Source: Geobacteraceae bacterium
GTDB lineage: Bacteria > Desulfobacterota > Desulfuromonadia > Geobacterales > Pseudopelobacteraceae
Assembly: GCA_016720395.1 (NCBI GenBank)
Contig: JADKKR010000001.1
Location: 186,001-250,000 of the forward strand
Length of the DNA: 64,000 nucleotides
Direction: 5' to 3'
Shown here: positions 24,226-33,422 of the stretch, in pieces
How positions within the stretch are numbered: position 1 is the stretch's first letter
Layout of the letters: each line of letters starts with the position of its first letter
Notes under the pieces: generated by a model
What the model was told of the DNA's origin: nothing
Seen by the model: only the letters and a program-made list of their open reading frames with translations
Databases searched by the model: none
Program-made: the position numbers and the translations under genes

Positions 24226-25329
24226 TCATGAGTAGTGCCCCCAGACGGAGAGCCCGATCCAGAGCAGAAGCCCCCCGATGGCACAGGCCAGGAACAGCGG
24301 CCTCTTCAGGGGATGCCGCTCACGCCCGCGGTCGATGAAGGGGAGCAGGGCCAGGAAGGTCATGGCGGCTCCCTGCACCGAGAGGCCGATCAGCTCGTTG
24401 GGAAAGATCTTCAGGGTCTGGTAGTTGGCCAGGAAATACCATTCCGGCTTGATGTGCGCCGGGGTCACCAGAGGGTTGGCCGGCAGAAAAGCGTCCCTGG
24501 GGAAGAAAATGTAGGGATCGAAGAAGACCACCGCCAGAAAGAGCGCCAGATAGATGAAGACCGAGCGCAGGTCCTCCAGGGCATAATTCGGGAAGAAGGG
24601 GATGCCGCCGGGATGCCCCTCGTAGCGGTAGGCATCTCCAGTCCACGGGGTGGTGGTGCCGTCCCGGCCGAAGGGGGGTGTCGATACCCCGGTGCGCTTG
24701 AGGAAAAAGAGGTGTGCACCGATCATGGCAGCGATACCGATCGGAATGACCGCCACATGCAGGGCAAAGAAACGCCCCAGGGTGGCCGGACCTACCATCT
24801 TGCTGCCGCGCAGGAATTCCACCAGATGCGGGCCGATCACCGGTATGGCGTTGGCGCTGTTGGTGGCCACGGTGGTGGCCCAGAAGGAGAGCTGGCTCCA
24901 GGGGAGCAGGTAGCCGGTCAGCGAGATCCCCTGCACCATGGTGAGCAGGATGAAGCCGGTCAGCCAGTTGAACTCACGCGGACTCTTGTAGCTCCCCATG
25001 CAGAGCACCGAAAGCATGTGCAGCAGCAGCACCAGCACCATCATGTTGGAACCCACGGCGTGGCACATGCGAATCAGCCAGCCGAACGGGACATCGTTCA
25101 TGATGTAGGTGACGCTCTTGAAGGCCTTGTCCGCATCCGGGACATAGTAGATCAGCAGCAGAATGCCGGAGACCACCTGCAGAGCGAAGATGAAGAGCAG
25201 CACACTGCCCAGGGAATACCAGGCGTTTATATTTCGCGGCAGAAGGTAGCCGGTCAGCTCCTTCTCTACGATCTCGCCTGCGCCGATGCGTACGTCAATC
25301 CACTTGTACAGCTTTTTGAGCAATTCCAT
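24226..25329 (-). CDS. Cytochrome b of a bc-type menaquinol oxidoreductase
   Basis: This 367-residue membrane protein joins the cytochrome b6-like half and the subunit IV-like half in one chain. Heme-ligand histidines are seen in MCHAVGSNMM and LLHMLS on one helix, and FFALHVAVIP and GAHLFFLKR on another. The quinol-site PEWY motif appears as KPEWYFLANYQ. It passes electrons from menaquinol through two b hemes and to the Rieske protein. It lies between Rieske and multiheme cytochrome genes in one operon. Confidence 0.93.
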   Translation of the reverse strand: MELLKKLYKWIDVRIGAGEIVEKELTGYLLPRNINAWYSLGSVLLFIFALQVVSGILLLIYYVPDADKAFKSVTYIMNDVPFGWLIRMCHAVGSNMMVLVLLLHMLSVLCMGSYKSPREFNWLTGFILLTMVQGISLTGYLLPWSQLSFWATTVATNSANAIPVIGPHLVEFLRGSKMVGPATLGRFFALHVAVIPIGIAAMIGAHLFFLKRTGVSTPPFGRDGTTTPWTGDAYRYEGHPGGIPFFPNYALEDLRSVFIYLALFLAVVFFDPYIFFPRDAFLPANPLVTPAHIKPEWYFLANYQTLKIFPNELIGLSVQGAAMTFLALLPFIDRGRERHPLKRPLFLACAIGGLLLWIGLSVWGHYS

Positions 25330-25345
25330 GCAGCCTCCTGGTTGT

Positions 25346-25765
25346 TCAACCCACGGTTATGGCGCCGTTGGCCACGGAAAAGGGAAGTTTGGGGAGCGGT
25401 CGGGGCGGCGGACCTGAGGTCACCACTCCGTCAGGGGTATAGTGTCCGGCGTGGCAGGGACAGAGGAAATCCTGCTTGTCCTTTTCCCACTGCACGATGC
25501 ACCCCAGATGGGTGCAGACGGCTGACAGAGCCACAAGTTCACCACCCCGTTTCCTGACCAGTACCGCCGATGACCCGGCATACTCGAAAAATTTGGCTTC
25601 ACCTTCCGGGACATCCTTCTCGGAGATCACCACCTTGGCGGACGCTCCGCTGCCGGAGCGGGGCGCAAGATACCGGTAGACCGGCCAGAGCACTGCCGCG
25701 GCGAATCCGGCGGCAACACCGCCCAGGCATACTCCAAGGAATGTTCTTCTGCCATTGTTGTCCAT
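25346..25765 (-). CDS. Rieske 2Fe-2S protein
   Basis: This 139-residue protein has a twin-arginine start (GRRTFLGVCLGG) whose hydrophobic helix doubles as membrane anchor. The cluster-binding motifs CTHLGC and CPCHAGHY provide two Cys and two His ligands. The preceding loop is short, as in bacterial bc/b6f-type complexes. It is the first gene of the Rieske-cytochrome b-cytochrome c operon. Confidence 0.94.
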   Translation of the reverse strand: MDNNGRRTFLGVCLGGVAAGFAAAVLWPVYRYLAPRSGSGASAKVVISEKDVPEGEAKFFEYAGSSAVLVRKRGGELVALSAVCTHLGCIVQWEKDKQDFLCPCHAGHYTPDGVVTSGPPPRPLPKLPFSVANGAITVG

Positions 25766-26127
25766 AATCCCCTCCGGGAACAGAATCTTTACACGTGACT
25801 ATACCATGCCGCAGCGTGATTACAAGAGGATGTTGCCGGGTATCGCCAGCCATTTCCCTCAATACATGGCCTGGCGGCTTCATCGAACGGGACAGTCGGC
25901 AGAGGTTCGTACTCAAATGTGTACCAAATCAACTCAACTGGGTATGCCGTAATCGCGGAGACGCTGACTGCAGCCGGCCTCTGCCATGTATAACCTGCTG
26001 ATATGTAACTTGAGTCAGCCCGACCGGACTGACCGACTGGCAAATGGCACGTTCCATGCTATAATTTCCGGGTCACTGAACGGACATACTTCTATAATCC
26101 AGAAAAATCAATCGCGAAGGTTACCAG
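25766..26127. other. Divergent intergenic region, Rieske operon / gltB
   Basis: These 362 bases hold the promoters for both directions. A sigma-54-type site for gltB is described separately. Short plus- and minus-strand frames here lack ribosome sites and family likeness. No structured RNA was recognised. Confidence 0.5.
26045..26060 (+). promoter_or_regulatory. Sigma-54-type promoter of gltBD
   Basis: TGGCACGTTCCATGCT has the GG at -24 and GC at -12 with the exact ten-base gap of RpoN promoters, and seven of seven bases in the TGGCACG block. Transcription would start near 26071, leaving a leader of about 57 bases. Control of glutamate synthase by nitrogen status through RpoN is consistent with this. 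Confidence 0.68.
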
Positions 26128-29100
26128 ATGAAAAACAACCGAGCACCAAAAAAGCAGGGCCTCTACGATCCCCAGTTCGAACACGATGCCTGCGGCGTCG
26201 GATTCGTGGTCAACATGAAGGGCAGCAAGTCCCACGAAATCGTTCAGCAGGCTCTGACCGTACTCGTCAATCTCGATCATCGCGGTGCCTGCGGTTGTGA
26301 GCCCAATACCGGAGACGGCGCCGGAATTCTCATCCAGATGCCGGATACCTTCCTGCACAAGGCCTGCGCGCTCCTGGGCATGAAACTCCCCGAACCGTCC
26401 TACTACGGTGTCGGGATGGTCTTCACATCGCCCAATGCCCCGGAACGGAACAGTGCCCGCCACATCCTCGAAAAAATTCTCCGTGAGGAGGGGGTCGAGA
26501 TTATCGGCTGGCGTAACGTGCCGACCGACAACTCATCGCTTGGCGAAACAGCCAAGGCCGGCGAACCGCAGGTACGCCAGCTTTTCCTCAAACGTCCCGA
26601 CGACTGTGCCGACGAACAGGCTTTCAACCGCAAACTGTATGTCATCAACCAGCGCGCGACCAGCGAGATCCGTCGGGCCGGTGTGGATGAGTACTGGTAT
26701 GTCTCCAGCATGTCCACCCGGACAATCATCTACAAGGGCATGCTCATGCCGGTTCAGGTTGACCGGTACTATCCCGACCTGCGCGATCCTGACATGTCCA
26801 GTGCCATCGCCCTGGTTCACTCACGCTTCTCCACCAACACCTTTCCCAGCTGGGATCGCGCCCATCCCTACCATTTCCTGGCCCATAACGGCGAGATCAA
26901 CACCTTGCGCGGCAATGTCAACTGGATGAACGCACGCCAGTCACACTTTGAAAGCGGACTGTTCGGCGACGACATCAAGAAGACCCTGCCGATCATCAAT
27001 ACCAACGGCTCTGACTCGGCCATGTTCGACAACTGCCTGGAACTGCTGGTCATGGGTGGCCGCTCCCTGCCGCATGCAGTGATGATGATGGTGCCGGAGC
27101 CCTGGGAAAGCCACAAGACCATGAGTCCCGAGAAAAAGGCCTTCTACGAGTACCACTCCTGCCTGATGGAACCCTGGGACGGACCGGCAGCGGTCGCCTT
27201 CACCGACGGACGCAGCATCGGCGCGGTTCTGGACCGCAACGGCCTGCGCCCCTCACGCTACTACATCACCAGCGACGACCTGGTCATCATGGCCTCCGAA
27301 GCCGGCGTACTGCCGGTCGACCCCTCGAAAGTGGTCAAGAAGGGGCGTCTGCAGCCCGGGTGCATGTTCCTGGTCGACACCGAGCAGGGACGCATCATCC
27401 CCGACGAGGAGATCAAGCGGGAACTCGCTGAAACCCATCCCTATGCCCAGTGGCTGGAAGAGAACCATATCGATCTGGAAGATCTCCCCTACGCACCCGA
27501 CATGCCTCTGCCCGACACCACGACCCTGATCCAGCGCCAGCAGGCCTTCGGCTACACCTACGAAGACCAGCGCGCTGTCCTGGCTCCCATGGCCCTCGAC
27601 GGCATGCAGCCCCTCGGCTCCATGGGTACCGATACGCCGCTGGCGGTACTCTCCAGTCAGAACCAACTGTTGTACAACTACTTCAAGCAGCTCTTCGCCC
27701 AGGTCACCAATCCGCCCATCGACCCGATCCGCGAAGAGATTGTCACCTCCACGGCCACCCTGATCGGCTCGGAGGCCAACCTGCTGGAGCCTACGGCAGC
27801 CAGCGCCCGGATGATCAAACTGGACCACCCGCTGCTCTGCAATCAGGAGCTGGAGAAATTGCGCCGGATTGACCGGCCCGGATTCAAATCGGCGACTCTG
27901 CCGCTGCTCTTTCCGGCAGCCAAGGGCGCCCGTGCCATGGAAAAGGCACTGAAAGCCCTTTTTGCCGCGGCCGATTCGGCAATCAAGGGAGGCAGCAACA
28001 TCCTGATCCTGTCCGATCGCGGAGTAGACCGGGAACATGCAGCGATTCCGGCGCTGCTGGCCGCATCCGGCCTTCATCACCATCTGGTCAAGAGCGGAAC
28101 CCGTACGCTGGTATCACTGGTGCTGGAATCGGGCGAACCGCGTGAGGTGCACCATTTTGCCGTGCTGCTCGGCTACGGCGTTGACGCCATCAACCCCTAT
28201 CTGGCCTTCGAATCCCTGGATGACATGATCCTGCAGGGTATGCTGCCTGAGATGGATCATAAGAAAGCGGTCAAAAACTTCATCAAGGCCTCCATCAAAG
28301 GGGTCGTCAAGACCATGGCCAAGATGGGCATCTCTACCGTGCAGAGCTACCGCGGAGCCCAGATCTTCGAGGCGGTCGGCCTGCACGCATCGGTAATCGA
28401 CCGCTACTTTACCTGGACACCGTCGCGCATCGGAGGGACCGATATCGACGGCATCGCACGCGAGCTGATGGAGCGTCATGCCCGGGCCTATCCGGAACGG
28501 GTGGCCCCCGAGGTGACGCTTGCCCCGGGCGGCGTCTATCAGTGGCGCAAGGACGGCGAGGAACACCAGTACAACCCTCTGACGATCACCTCACTCCAGA
28601 AGGCGGTCCGCACGGACGACTATCAGGAGTTCAAGGTGTTCTCTTCGCTGATCAACGAACAGAACACGAGCTTCTACACCCTGCGGGGACTGCTTGATTT
28701 CCGGGAGAACGTCCCCTCGATCTCCATCGACGAGGTTGAGCCGGTCGAGGAGATCATGAAGCGCTTCAAGACCGGCGCCATGTCCTACGGCTCAATCAGC
28801 AAGGAGGCCCACGAGGCGCTGGCCATCGCCATGAACCGCATCGGCGGCAGATCCAATACCGGTGAGGGGGGGGAAGATCCCGAACGCTTCACCTGGACCA
28901 ATGAACAGGGCGACTCCAAGAACAGTGTCATCAAACAGGTGGCCTCGGGCCGCTTCGGCGTCACCAGCAACTACCTGACCAATGCGGGCGAACTCCAGAT
29001 CAAGATGGCACAGGGCGCCAAGCCGGGAGAAGGGGGCGAACTGCCCGGCACCAAGGTCTATCCCTGGATCGCCAAGACCCGTCACACCACTCCGGGGGTC

Positions 29101-30708
29101 GGGCTGGTCTCACCGCCGCCGCACCATGACATTTATTCCATCGAGGATCTGGCAGAACTGATCCACGACCTGAAAAATGCCAATCGCCGCGCCCGCATCA
29201 GCGTCAAGCTGGTCTCCGAGGTCGGGGTCGGCACGATTGCAGCCGGCGTGGCCAAGGCCCATGCCGATGTGGTACTGATCAGCGGTTATGACGGCGGCAC
29301 CGGTGCATCACCCATATCCAGCATCAAGCATGCCGGCCTCCCCTGGGAGCTCGGCCTGGCAGAGACACACCAGACCCTGCTCCTCAACAACCTGCGCAGC
29401 AGGATCATCATCGAGGCCGACGGCCAGCTGAAGACCGGCCGCGACGTGGCTGTCGCCGCTCTGCTGGGAGCCGAGGAGTTCGGCTTCGCCACCGCTCCGC
29501 TGGTGACCCTGGGGTGTGTCATGATGCGCGTCTGCCACAGCAACACCTGCCCGACCGGTGTGGCCACCCAGGATCCGATCCTGCGGAAAAATTTCACCGG
29601 CAAACCGGAGTATGTGGTCAACTTCATGCGCTACGTGGCCCAGGAACTGCGCGAGATCATGGCCCAGCTCGGCTTCCGCACCCTGAACGAGATGGTCGGC
29701 CGCGTCGATCTGCTGGAGGCCAGAAAAGCCATTGATCATTGGAAGGCTCAAGGCCTTGACTTCAGCAATATCCTACATCAGCCGCAGGTTGGTCTTGAAG
29801 TGGGGCGTTACTGCACCGAGCAGCAGGATCACGGACTGGAGAAATCTATCGACATGACCAGGCTGCTGGACATCTGCAAGCCGGCCATAGAGCGGGGGGA
29901 GAAGGTCAGCGCCGAACTTTCGATCACCAACGTCGATCGTGTGACAGGGACCATCCTCGGCAACGAGATCACCCGCAACCATGGAGCGGAGGGGCTTCCC
30001 GAAGGGACTGTCAACCTGCGCTTCAACGGTTCGGCAGGACAGAGTTTCGGTGCCTTCATCCCGCGCGGGATTACCCTGCAGCTGTCAGGTGATGCTAACG
30101 ACTACCTGGGCAAGGGACTCAGCGGCGGAACGATCGTTGTCTATCCTCCCGAAGGTTCGCCCTTCAAGGCCGAAGAGAACATCATCGCCGGCAACGTGGC
30201 TTTTTACGGTGCCACCAGCGGCACGGCCTACATCCGCGGCATGGCCGGCGAACGTTTCTGCGTCCGCAACTCCGGCGTCAATGCCGTAGTAGAGGGTGTG
30301 GGTGATCACGGCTGTGAGTACATGACCGGCGGCAGCGTGGTCATTCTCGGCTCGACCGGGCGTAATTTTGCAGCCGGCATGAGCGGCGGCACAGCCTATG
30401 TGCTCGACGAAGAAGATGATTTCGCCAGCCGCTGCAACACCGAAATGGTCGGTCTGGAACCGCTTGACGATCGCGACAAGGCGATTGTCAGGGCAATGAT
30501 CGAGAAACATGCCGAACTGACCGGAAGCTCCCGTGCAACGATGATCCTGATCAACTGGGAGGGATATATGAGCCGGTTTGTGAAGGTCATGCCCATGGAC
30601 TACAAGCGGGTGCTGCAGGCTCTGGATCGGGCCCGGGCCGCAGGCCTCAGCGGTGATGATGCGCTGGCCGCCGCCTTTGAGGAAAATTCACACATGGCGG
30701 CTCATTAG
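26128..30708 (+). CDS. gltB: Glutamate synthase large subunit
   Basis: This 1526-residue enzyme converts glutamine and 2-oxoglutarate to two glutamates. The class II amidotransferase domain has its nucleophile Cys in EHDACGVGF (exposed after removal of a short propeptide), LVHSRFSTNTFPSW, and the HNGEINTLRGN loop. The central and FMN-binding synthase domains contain MSYGSISKEAHEALA, GGRSNTGEGGED and the SGYDGGTGASP loop. Cysteines for the 3Fe-4S cluster are in CVMMRVCHSNTCPTGVATQ. The C-terminal GXGXG beta-helix domain has GGTIVVYPP and GGSVVILGSTG. It is followed after 59 bases by gltD. Confidence 0.97.
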   Translation: MKNNRAPKKQGLYDPQFEHDACGVGFVVNMKGSKSHEIVQQALTVLVNLDHRGACGCEPNTGDGAGILIQMPDTFLHKACALLGMKLPEPSYYGVGMVFTSPNAPERNSARHILEKILREEGVEIIGWRNVPTDNSSLGETAKAGEPQVRQLFLKRPDDCADEQAFNRKLYVINQRATSEIRRAGVDEYWYVSSMSTRTIIYKGMLMPVQVDRYYPDLRDPDMSSAIALVHSRFSTNTFPSWDRAHPYHFLAHNGEINTLRGNVNWMNARQSHFESGLFGDDIKKTLPIINTNGSDSAMFDNCLELLVMGGRSLPHAVMMMVPEPWESHKTMSPEKKAFYEYHSCLMEPWDGPAAVAFTDGRSIGAVLDRNGLRPSRYYITSDDLVIMASEAGVLPVDPSKVVKKGRLQPGCMFLVDTEQGRIIPDEEIKRELAETHPYAQWLEENHIDLEDLPYAPDMPLPDTTTLIQRQQAFGYTYEDQRAVLAPMALDGMQPLGSMGTDTPLAVLSSQNQLLYNYFKQLFAQVTNPPIDPIREEIVTSTATLIGSEANLLEPTAASARMIKLDHPLLCNQELEKLRRIDRPGFKSATLPLLFPAAKGARAMEKALKALFAAADSAIKGGSNILILSDRGVDREHAAIPALLAASGLHHHLVKSGTRTLVSLVLESGEPREVHHFAVLLGYGVDAINPYLAFESLDDMILQGMLPEMDHKKAVKNFIKASIKGVVKTMAKMGISTVQSYRGAQIFEAVGLHASVIDRYFTWTPSRIGGTDIDGIARELMERHARAYPERVAPEVTLAPGGVYQWRKDGEEHQYNPLTITSLQKAVRTDDYQEFKVFSSLINEQNTSFYTLRGLLDFRENVPSISIDEVEPVEEIMKRFKTGAMSYGSISKEAHEALAIAMNRIGGRSNTGEGGEDPERFTWTNEQGDSKNSVIKQVASGRFGVTSNYLTNAGELQIKMAQGAKPGEGGELPGTKVYPWIAKTRHTTPGVGLVSPPPHHDIYSIEDLAELIHDLKNANRRARISVKLVSEVGVGTIAAGVAKAHADVVLISGYDGGTGASPISSIKHAGLPWELGLAETHQTLLLNNLRSRIIIEADGQLKTGRDVAVAALLGAEEFGFATAPLVTLGCVMMRVCHSNTCPTGVATQDPILRKNFTGKPEYVVNFMRYVAQELREIMAQLGFRTLNEMVGRVDLLEARKAIDHWKAQGLDFSNILHQPQVGLEVGRYCTEQQDHGLEKSIDMTRLLDICKPAIERGEKVSAELSITNVDRVTGTILGNEITRNHGAEGLPEGTVNLRFNGSAGQSFGAFIPRGITLQLSGDANDYLGKGLSGGTIVVYPPEGSPFKAEENIIAGNVAFYGATSGTAYIRGMAGERFCVRNSGVNAVVEGVGDHGCEYMTGGSVVILGSTGRNFAAGMSGGTAYVLDEEDDFASRCNTEMVGLEPLDDRDKAIVRAMIEKHAELTGSSRATMILINWEGYMSRFVKVMPMDYKRVLQALDRARAAGLSGDDALAAAFEENSHMAAH

Positions 30709-30767
30709 ATTTCTGGGCCGGATGTTTCTAACCTAAAAACTATCATGGCAGGACATAGGAAACAATT

Positions 30768-32249
30768 ATGGGAAAAACCACCGGATTCATGGAATATAAG
30801 CGCGAAGTACCGTCCGACCGGTCACCTTTGGAGCGCATCAAGGACTGGGACGAGTTCCACCTGCACATGCCGGACGCTGACCTGCGCACACAGGGCGCAC
30901 GCTGCATGGACTGCGGCGTGCCCTTCTGTCACAGTGGTGTCCTGATCAGCGGCATGGCCAGTGGCTGTCCGATCAACAACCTGATCCCGGAATGGAACGA
31001 CCTCATTTATCGCAACCTCTGGCGCCAGGCACTGGACAGACTGCACAAGACCAACAACTTCCCGGAGTTCACCGGCCGGGTCTGTCCCGCCCCCTGTGAA
31101 GGCTCCTGCACACTGGCCAGCATCGACCCGGCTGTCACCATCAAGAACATTGAGGTCAGCATTGTCGAACGCGGCTTTGAAGAGGGATGGATCGTCGCAG
31201 CCCCCCCTGCATCCCGCACCGGCAGGAAGGTCGCCGTCGTAGGCTCCGGCCCTGCCGGTCTGTCTGCAGCTGCGCAGCTCAACAAGGCCGGCCACAGCGT
31301 AACGGTCTTCGAGCGTGCCAACCTGCCGGGCGGTCTCTTGATGTACGGCATACCCAACATGAAGCTCGACAAGCGGCAGGTGGTGCAGCGCCGTATCTCG
31401 CTGCTGGAGGAGGAAGGTATCCGCTTCGTGTGCAATACCGAGGTCGGCGGCCCTGAACTCCCCGCGGAAAAGCTGCGCAAAGAATTCGATGCCGTCGTGC
31501 TGACAACCGGTGCCACCCTGCCGCGCGACCTGCCGATCGAGGGGCGCAGCCTGAAGGGCATCCATTTTGCCATGGACTTCCTGACCGCCAACACCAAAGC
31601 GCTGCTTGTTGAGGGCAGTGACTTCATTACCGCTCAGGGCAGGGATGTCATCATCATCGGCGGCGGAGATACCGGTACCGACTGCGTCGGCACCTCCATC
31701 CGCCATGGCTGTCGCTCGGTAAGCCAGCTGGAGATCATGCCGCGTTCGCCGGACGAACGGGCTGCCGACAACCCCTGGCCGGAATGGCCCAAGATTCACA
31801 AGATCGATTACGGCCAGGAGGAGGCCGCCGCCCTGTTCGGTGCCGACCCGCGGGTCTACCTGACGACCGCCACCCGCTTCGAGGGTGATGATGACGGGAA
31901 TGTAAAAGCGGTACACACCGTTCAGGTGAGCTGGGAGAAGAACGAACGAGGGCAGTTCATCCCGAAACCGGTCCCCGGCACCGAGAAGGTCCTGCCTGCC
32001 CAGCTGGTGCTCCTGGCAATGGGCTTTCTTGGACCTGAACAACCCCTGCTGGAGAATCTCGGACTGGAACGGGACCAGCGCAGCAACGTAAAAGCAGAGT
32101 ACGGGATGTACGCCACCAGCCTGCCGGGTGTATTTGCAGCCGGAGACTGCCGTCGCGGGCAGAGTCTCGTCGTATGGGCTTTCAATGAAGGTCGCGGAGC
32201 TGCCCGCGAATGCGACCGCTACCTGATGGGAACGACTGAATTGCCCTAG
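30768..32249 (+). CDS. gltD: Glutamate synthase small subunit
   Basis: This 493-residue flavoprotein feeds electrons from NAD(P)H to GltB. The N-terminal part holds two 4Fe-4S clusters (CMDCGVPFC, and CP/C residues in VCPAPCEGSC). The FAD-binding motif is VVGSGPAGLSAAAQLNKAG. The NAD(P)H-binding motif is IIGGGDTGTDCVGTS, and the late FAD contact is FAAGDCRRGQSLVVWA. GGAAACAATT precedes the ATG. A strong terminator follows. Confidence 0.96.
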   Translation: MGKTTGFMEYKREVPSDRSPLERIKDWDEFHLHMPDADLRTQGARCMDCGVPFCHSGVLISGMASGCPINNLIPEWNDLIYRNLWRQALDRLHKTNNFPEFTGRVCPAPCEGSCTLASIDPAVTIKNIEVSIVERGFEEGWIVAAPPASRTGRKVAVVGSGPAGLSAAAQLNKAGHSVTVFERANLPGGLLMYGIPNMKLDKRQVVQRRISLLEEEGIRFVCNTEVGGPELPAEKLRKEFDAVVLTTGATLPRDLPIEGRSLKGIHFAMDFLTANTKALLVEGSDFITAQGRDVIIIGGGDTGTDCVGTSIRHGCRSVSQLEIMPRSPDERAADNPWPEWPKIHKIDYGQEEAAALFGADPRVYLTTATRFEGDDDGNVKAVHTVQVSWEKNERGQFIPKPVPGTEKVLPAQLVLLAMGFLGPEQPLLENLGLERDQRSNVKAEYGMYATSLPGVFAAGDCRRGQSLVVWAFNEGRGAARECDRYLMGTTELP

Positions 32250-32278
32250 ATAACCTCAACACATCTGGTTCAACAATG

Positions 32279-32316
32279 AAAAGACCCGCTTCCAGGATTG
32301 GAAGCGGGTCTTTTTC
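32279..32316 (+). terminator. Rho-independent terminator of gltBD
   Basis: A perfect 14-bp stem (32281-32294 with 32299-32312) with a GGAT loop is followed by TTTTT. It separates gltD from the convergent HU gene and, having four A residues on its left, may act on both strands. Confidence 0.92.
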
Positions 32317-32345
32317 TCGCACAACAGAGTCCTGCGAGCTACGTA

Positions 32346-32666
32346 CTATTTCTTTTTGGCAGGAGCCTTTGCCTTCGGTGCAGCTTTTACCGGTTTGGCG
32401 GTCAGATCTTTCAGAGCCTTGCCGGGGGTGAACTTACCGTTTGTCTTGGCGGCAATCTTGATGGCCTTGCCGGTCTGGGGATTTCTGCCGGTACGGGCAG
32501 CACGGGTAACCGCGCTGAAGGTTCCGAAGCCAACGAGAGTGACCTTGTCACCGCCCTTGATGGCTGCGGTGGTTGCAGCGATGAAACTGTTGAGTGCCTT
32601 CTCAGCCTGTACCTTAGTCAGTCCGGCGTCTGCTGCGATCTTTGCTACGAGTTCTACTTTGGTCAT
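32346..32666 (-). CDS. hup: HU-family DNA-binding protein with Lys/Ala-rich tail
   Basis: This 106-residue nucleoid protein has the HU fold (residues 1-90), with VTLVGFGTFSAVTRAARTGRNPQTGKAIKI as the DNA-clasping arm region. A basic tail of KPVKAAPKAKAPAKKK follows, unlike the tail-less E. coli HU proteins. Such histone-like tails occur in several deltaproteobacteria and actinobacteria. AGGAGGG lies before the ATG. Confidence 0.94.
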   Translation of the reverse strand: MTKVELVAKIAADAGLTKVQAEKALNSFIAATTAAIKGGDKVTLVGFGTFSAVTRAARTGRNPQTGKAIKIAAKTNGKFTPGKALKDLTAKPVKAAPKAKAPAKKK

Positions 32667-33019
32667 AAGCCCTCCTAAAATGAGATTTATCTATATATAG
32701 CTCAAAATAGCCGTTGTCTACAAGAAAGTAAGCATTTTATCAGCTTCGGCAATGTTTTTTCTTATCAGTAACATCATTGCGAATCCAGCCGGAACAGGCC
32801 TTGAGCTGAATGTTCCCGGTGGATACCCGGTCCGGATGCAGTTTTCCCGCACAGGCATGAATATTCCTCTTGTCCGACAACAGGCCTTATCTGGCTATTT
32901 TACTGATTTTAAACAACTAGTCACGTTGAAAGGCACGTTGCGGCAGGGACTGGTTGTTCAACAGCTTTATTTTAGACTTGACTCCGACCGACATATTTGC
33001 TAATTAAATCACTTCTTAT
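32667..33019. other. Intergenic region between the HU gene and tRNA-Asn
   Basis: About 350 bases hold the leftward HU promoter (AT-rich TATCTATATATAG near 32688) and the rightward tRNA promoter. An 83-codon plus-strand frame (32752-33003) has no ribosome site and no recognisable family, so I do not call it. Confidence 0.4.
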
Positions 33020-33095
33020 TCCCCTTTAGCTCAGTTGGTAGAGCAGGTGACTGTTAATCACCTTGTCCATGGTTCGAGTCCGTGAAGGGGAGCCA
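33020..33095 (+). tRNA. tRNA-Asn (GTT)
   Basis: This is a 76-base cloverleaf with acceptor TCCCCTT paired to AAGGGGA, an anticodon loop CTGTTAA giving GTT, the T-arm GGTTCGAGTCC, discriminator G and an encoded CCA. It marks the left edge of the accessory region. Confidence 0.97.
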
Positions 33096-33103
33096 ACAAA
33101 ATC

Positions 33104-33137
33104 AGGGAGTTGCGGCGATGTCCGTAGCTCCCTTTTT
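33104..33137 (+). terminator. Rho-independent terminator after tRNA-Asn
   Basis: AGGGAGTTGCGG pairs with CCGTAGCTCCCT through G-T wobbles and is followed by TTTTTG. It sits nine bases after the tRNA. Confidence 0.85.
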
Positions 33138-33181
33138 GTTTGGACCGTAGCATATGCCGTAATAGAATCCAGATTGCTTAA

Positions 33182-33367
33182 TTTTCTGATACTCTGGCAA
33201 GACTAAACCTAGAGATAATATCTGCTGCAAACGCTGCATTCCATGTGGGCTACGAGAACCCTTCGCAGTTCAGTCGCGAATATAACCGCTAATTCGGCGC
33301 TCCGCCGTTCCGGGACATTACGAAACTTCGTCAGTGTCTGCTGATAGTAGATTGCAACTTCCCCTAA
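33182..33367 (+). pseudogene. AraC-family regulator fragment
   Basis: The open frame reads ARLNLEIISAANAAFHVGYE, then NPSQFSREYNR, an in-frame TAA at 33290-33292, and FGAPPFRDITKLRQ. This is the second helix-turn-helix of an AraC/XylS activator (compare the family pattern VGYESPSQFSREYRRLFGAPP). The front of the gene is missing, with a stop at 33179. It is therefore a decayed remnant, upstream of an acetyltransferase and a flavoprotein that it may once have controlled. Confidence 0.8.
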
Positions 33368-33422
33368 TGAAAAGAGCGGAGTCACTGACCTGAACAACCA
33401 GGTGCTAGCGGAGGGGCTTTAT

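Noticed and set aside
24235..25557. A 440-codon open frame opposite the cytochrome b gene
   Set aside because: It mirrors cytochrome b and the Rieske end. The protein has no fold-like pattern and no ribosome site.
30822..32042. A 406-codon open frame opposite gltD
   Set aside because: It is an antisense shadow of a well-supported glutamate synthase subunit.
32752..33003. An 83-codon plus-strand frame between the HU gene and tRNA-Asn
   Set aside because: No ribosome site, no family pattern, and it overlaps the expected promoters.
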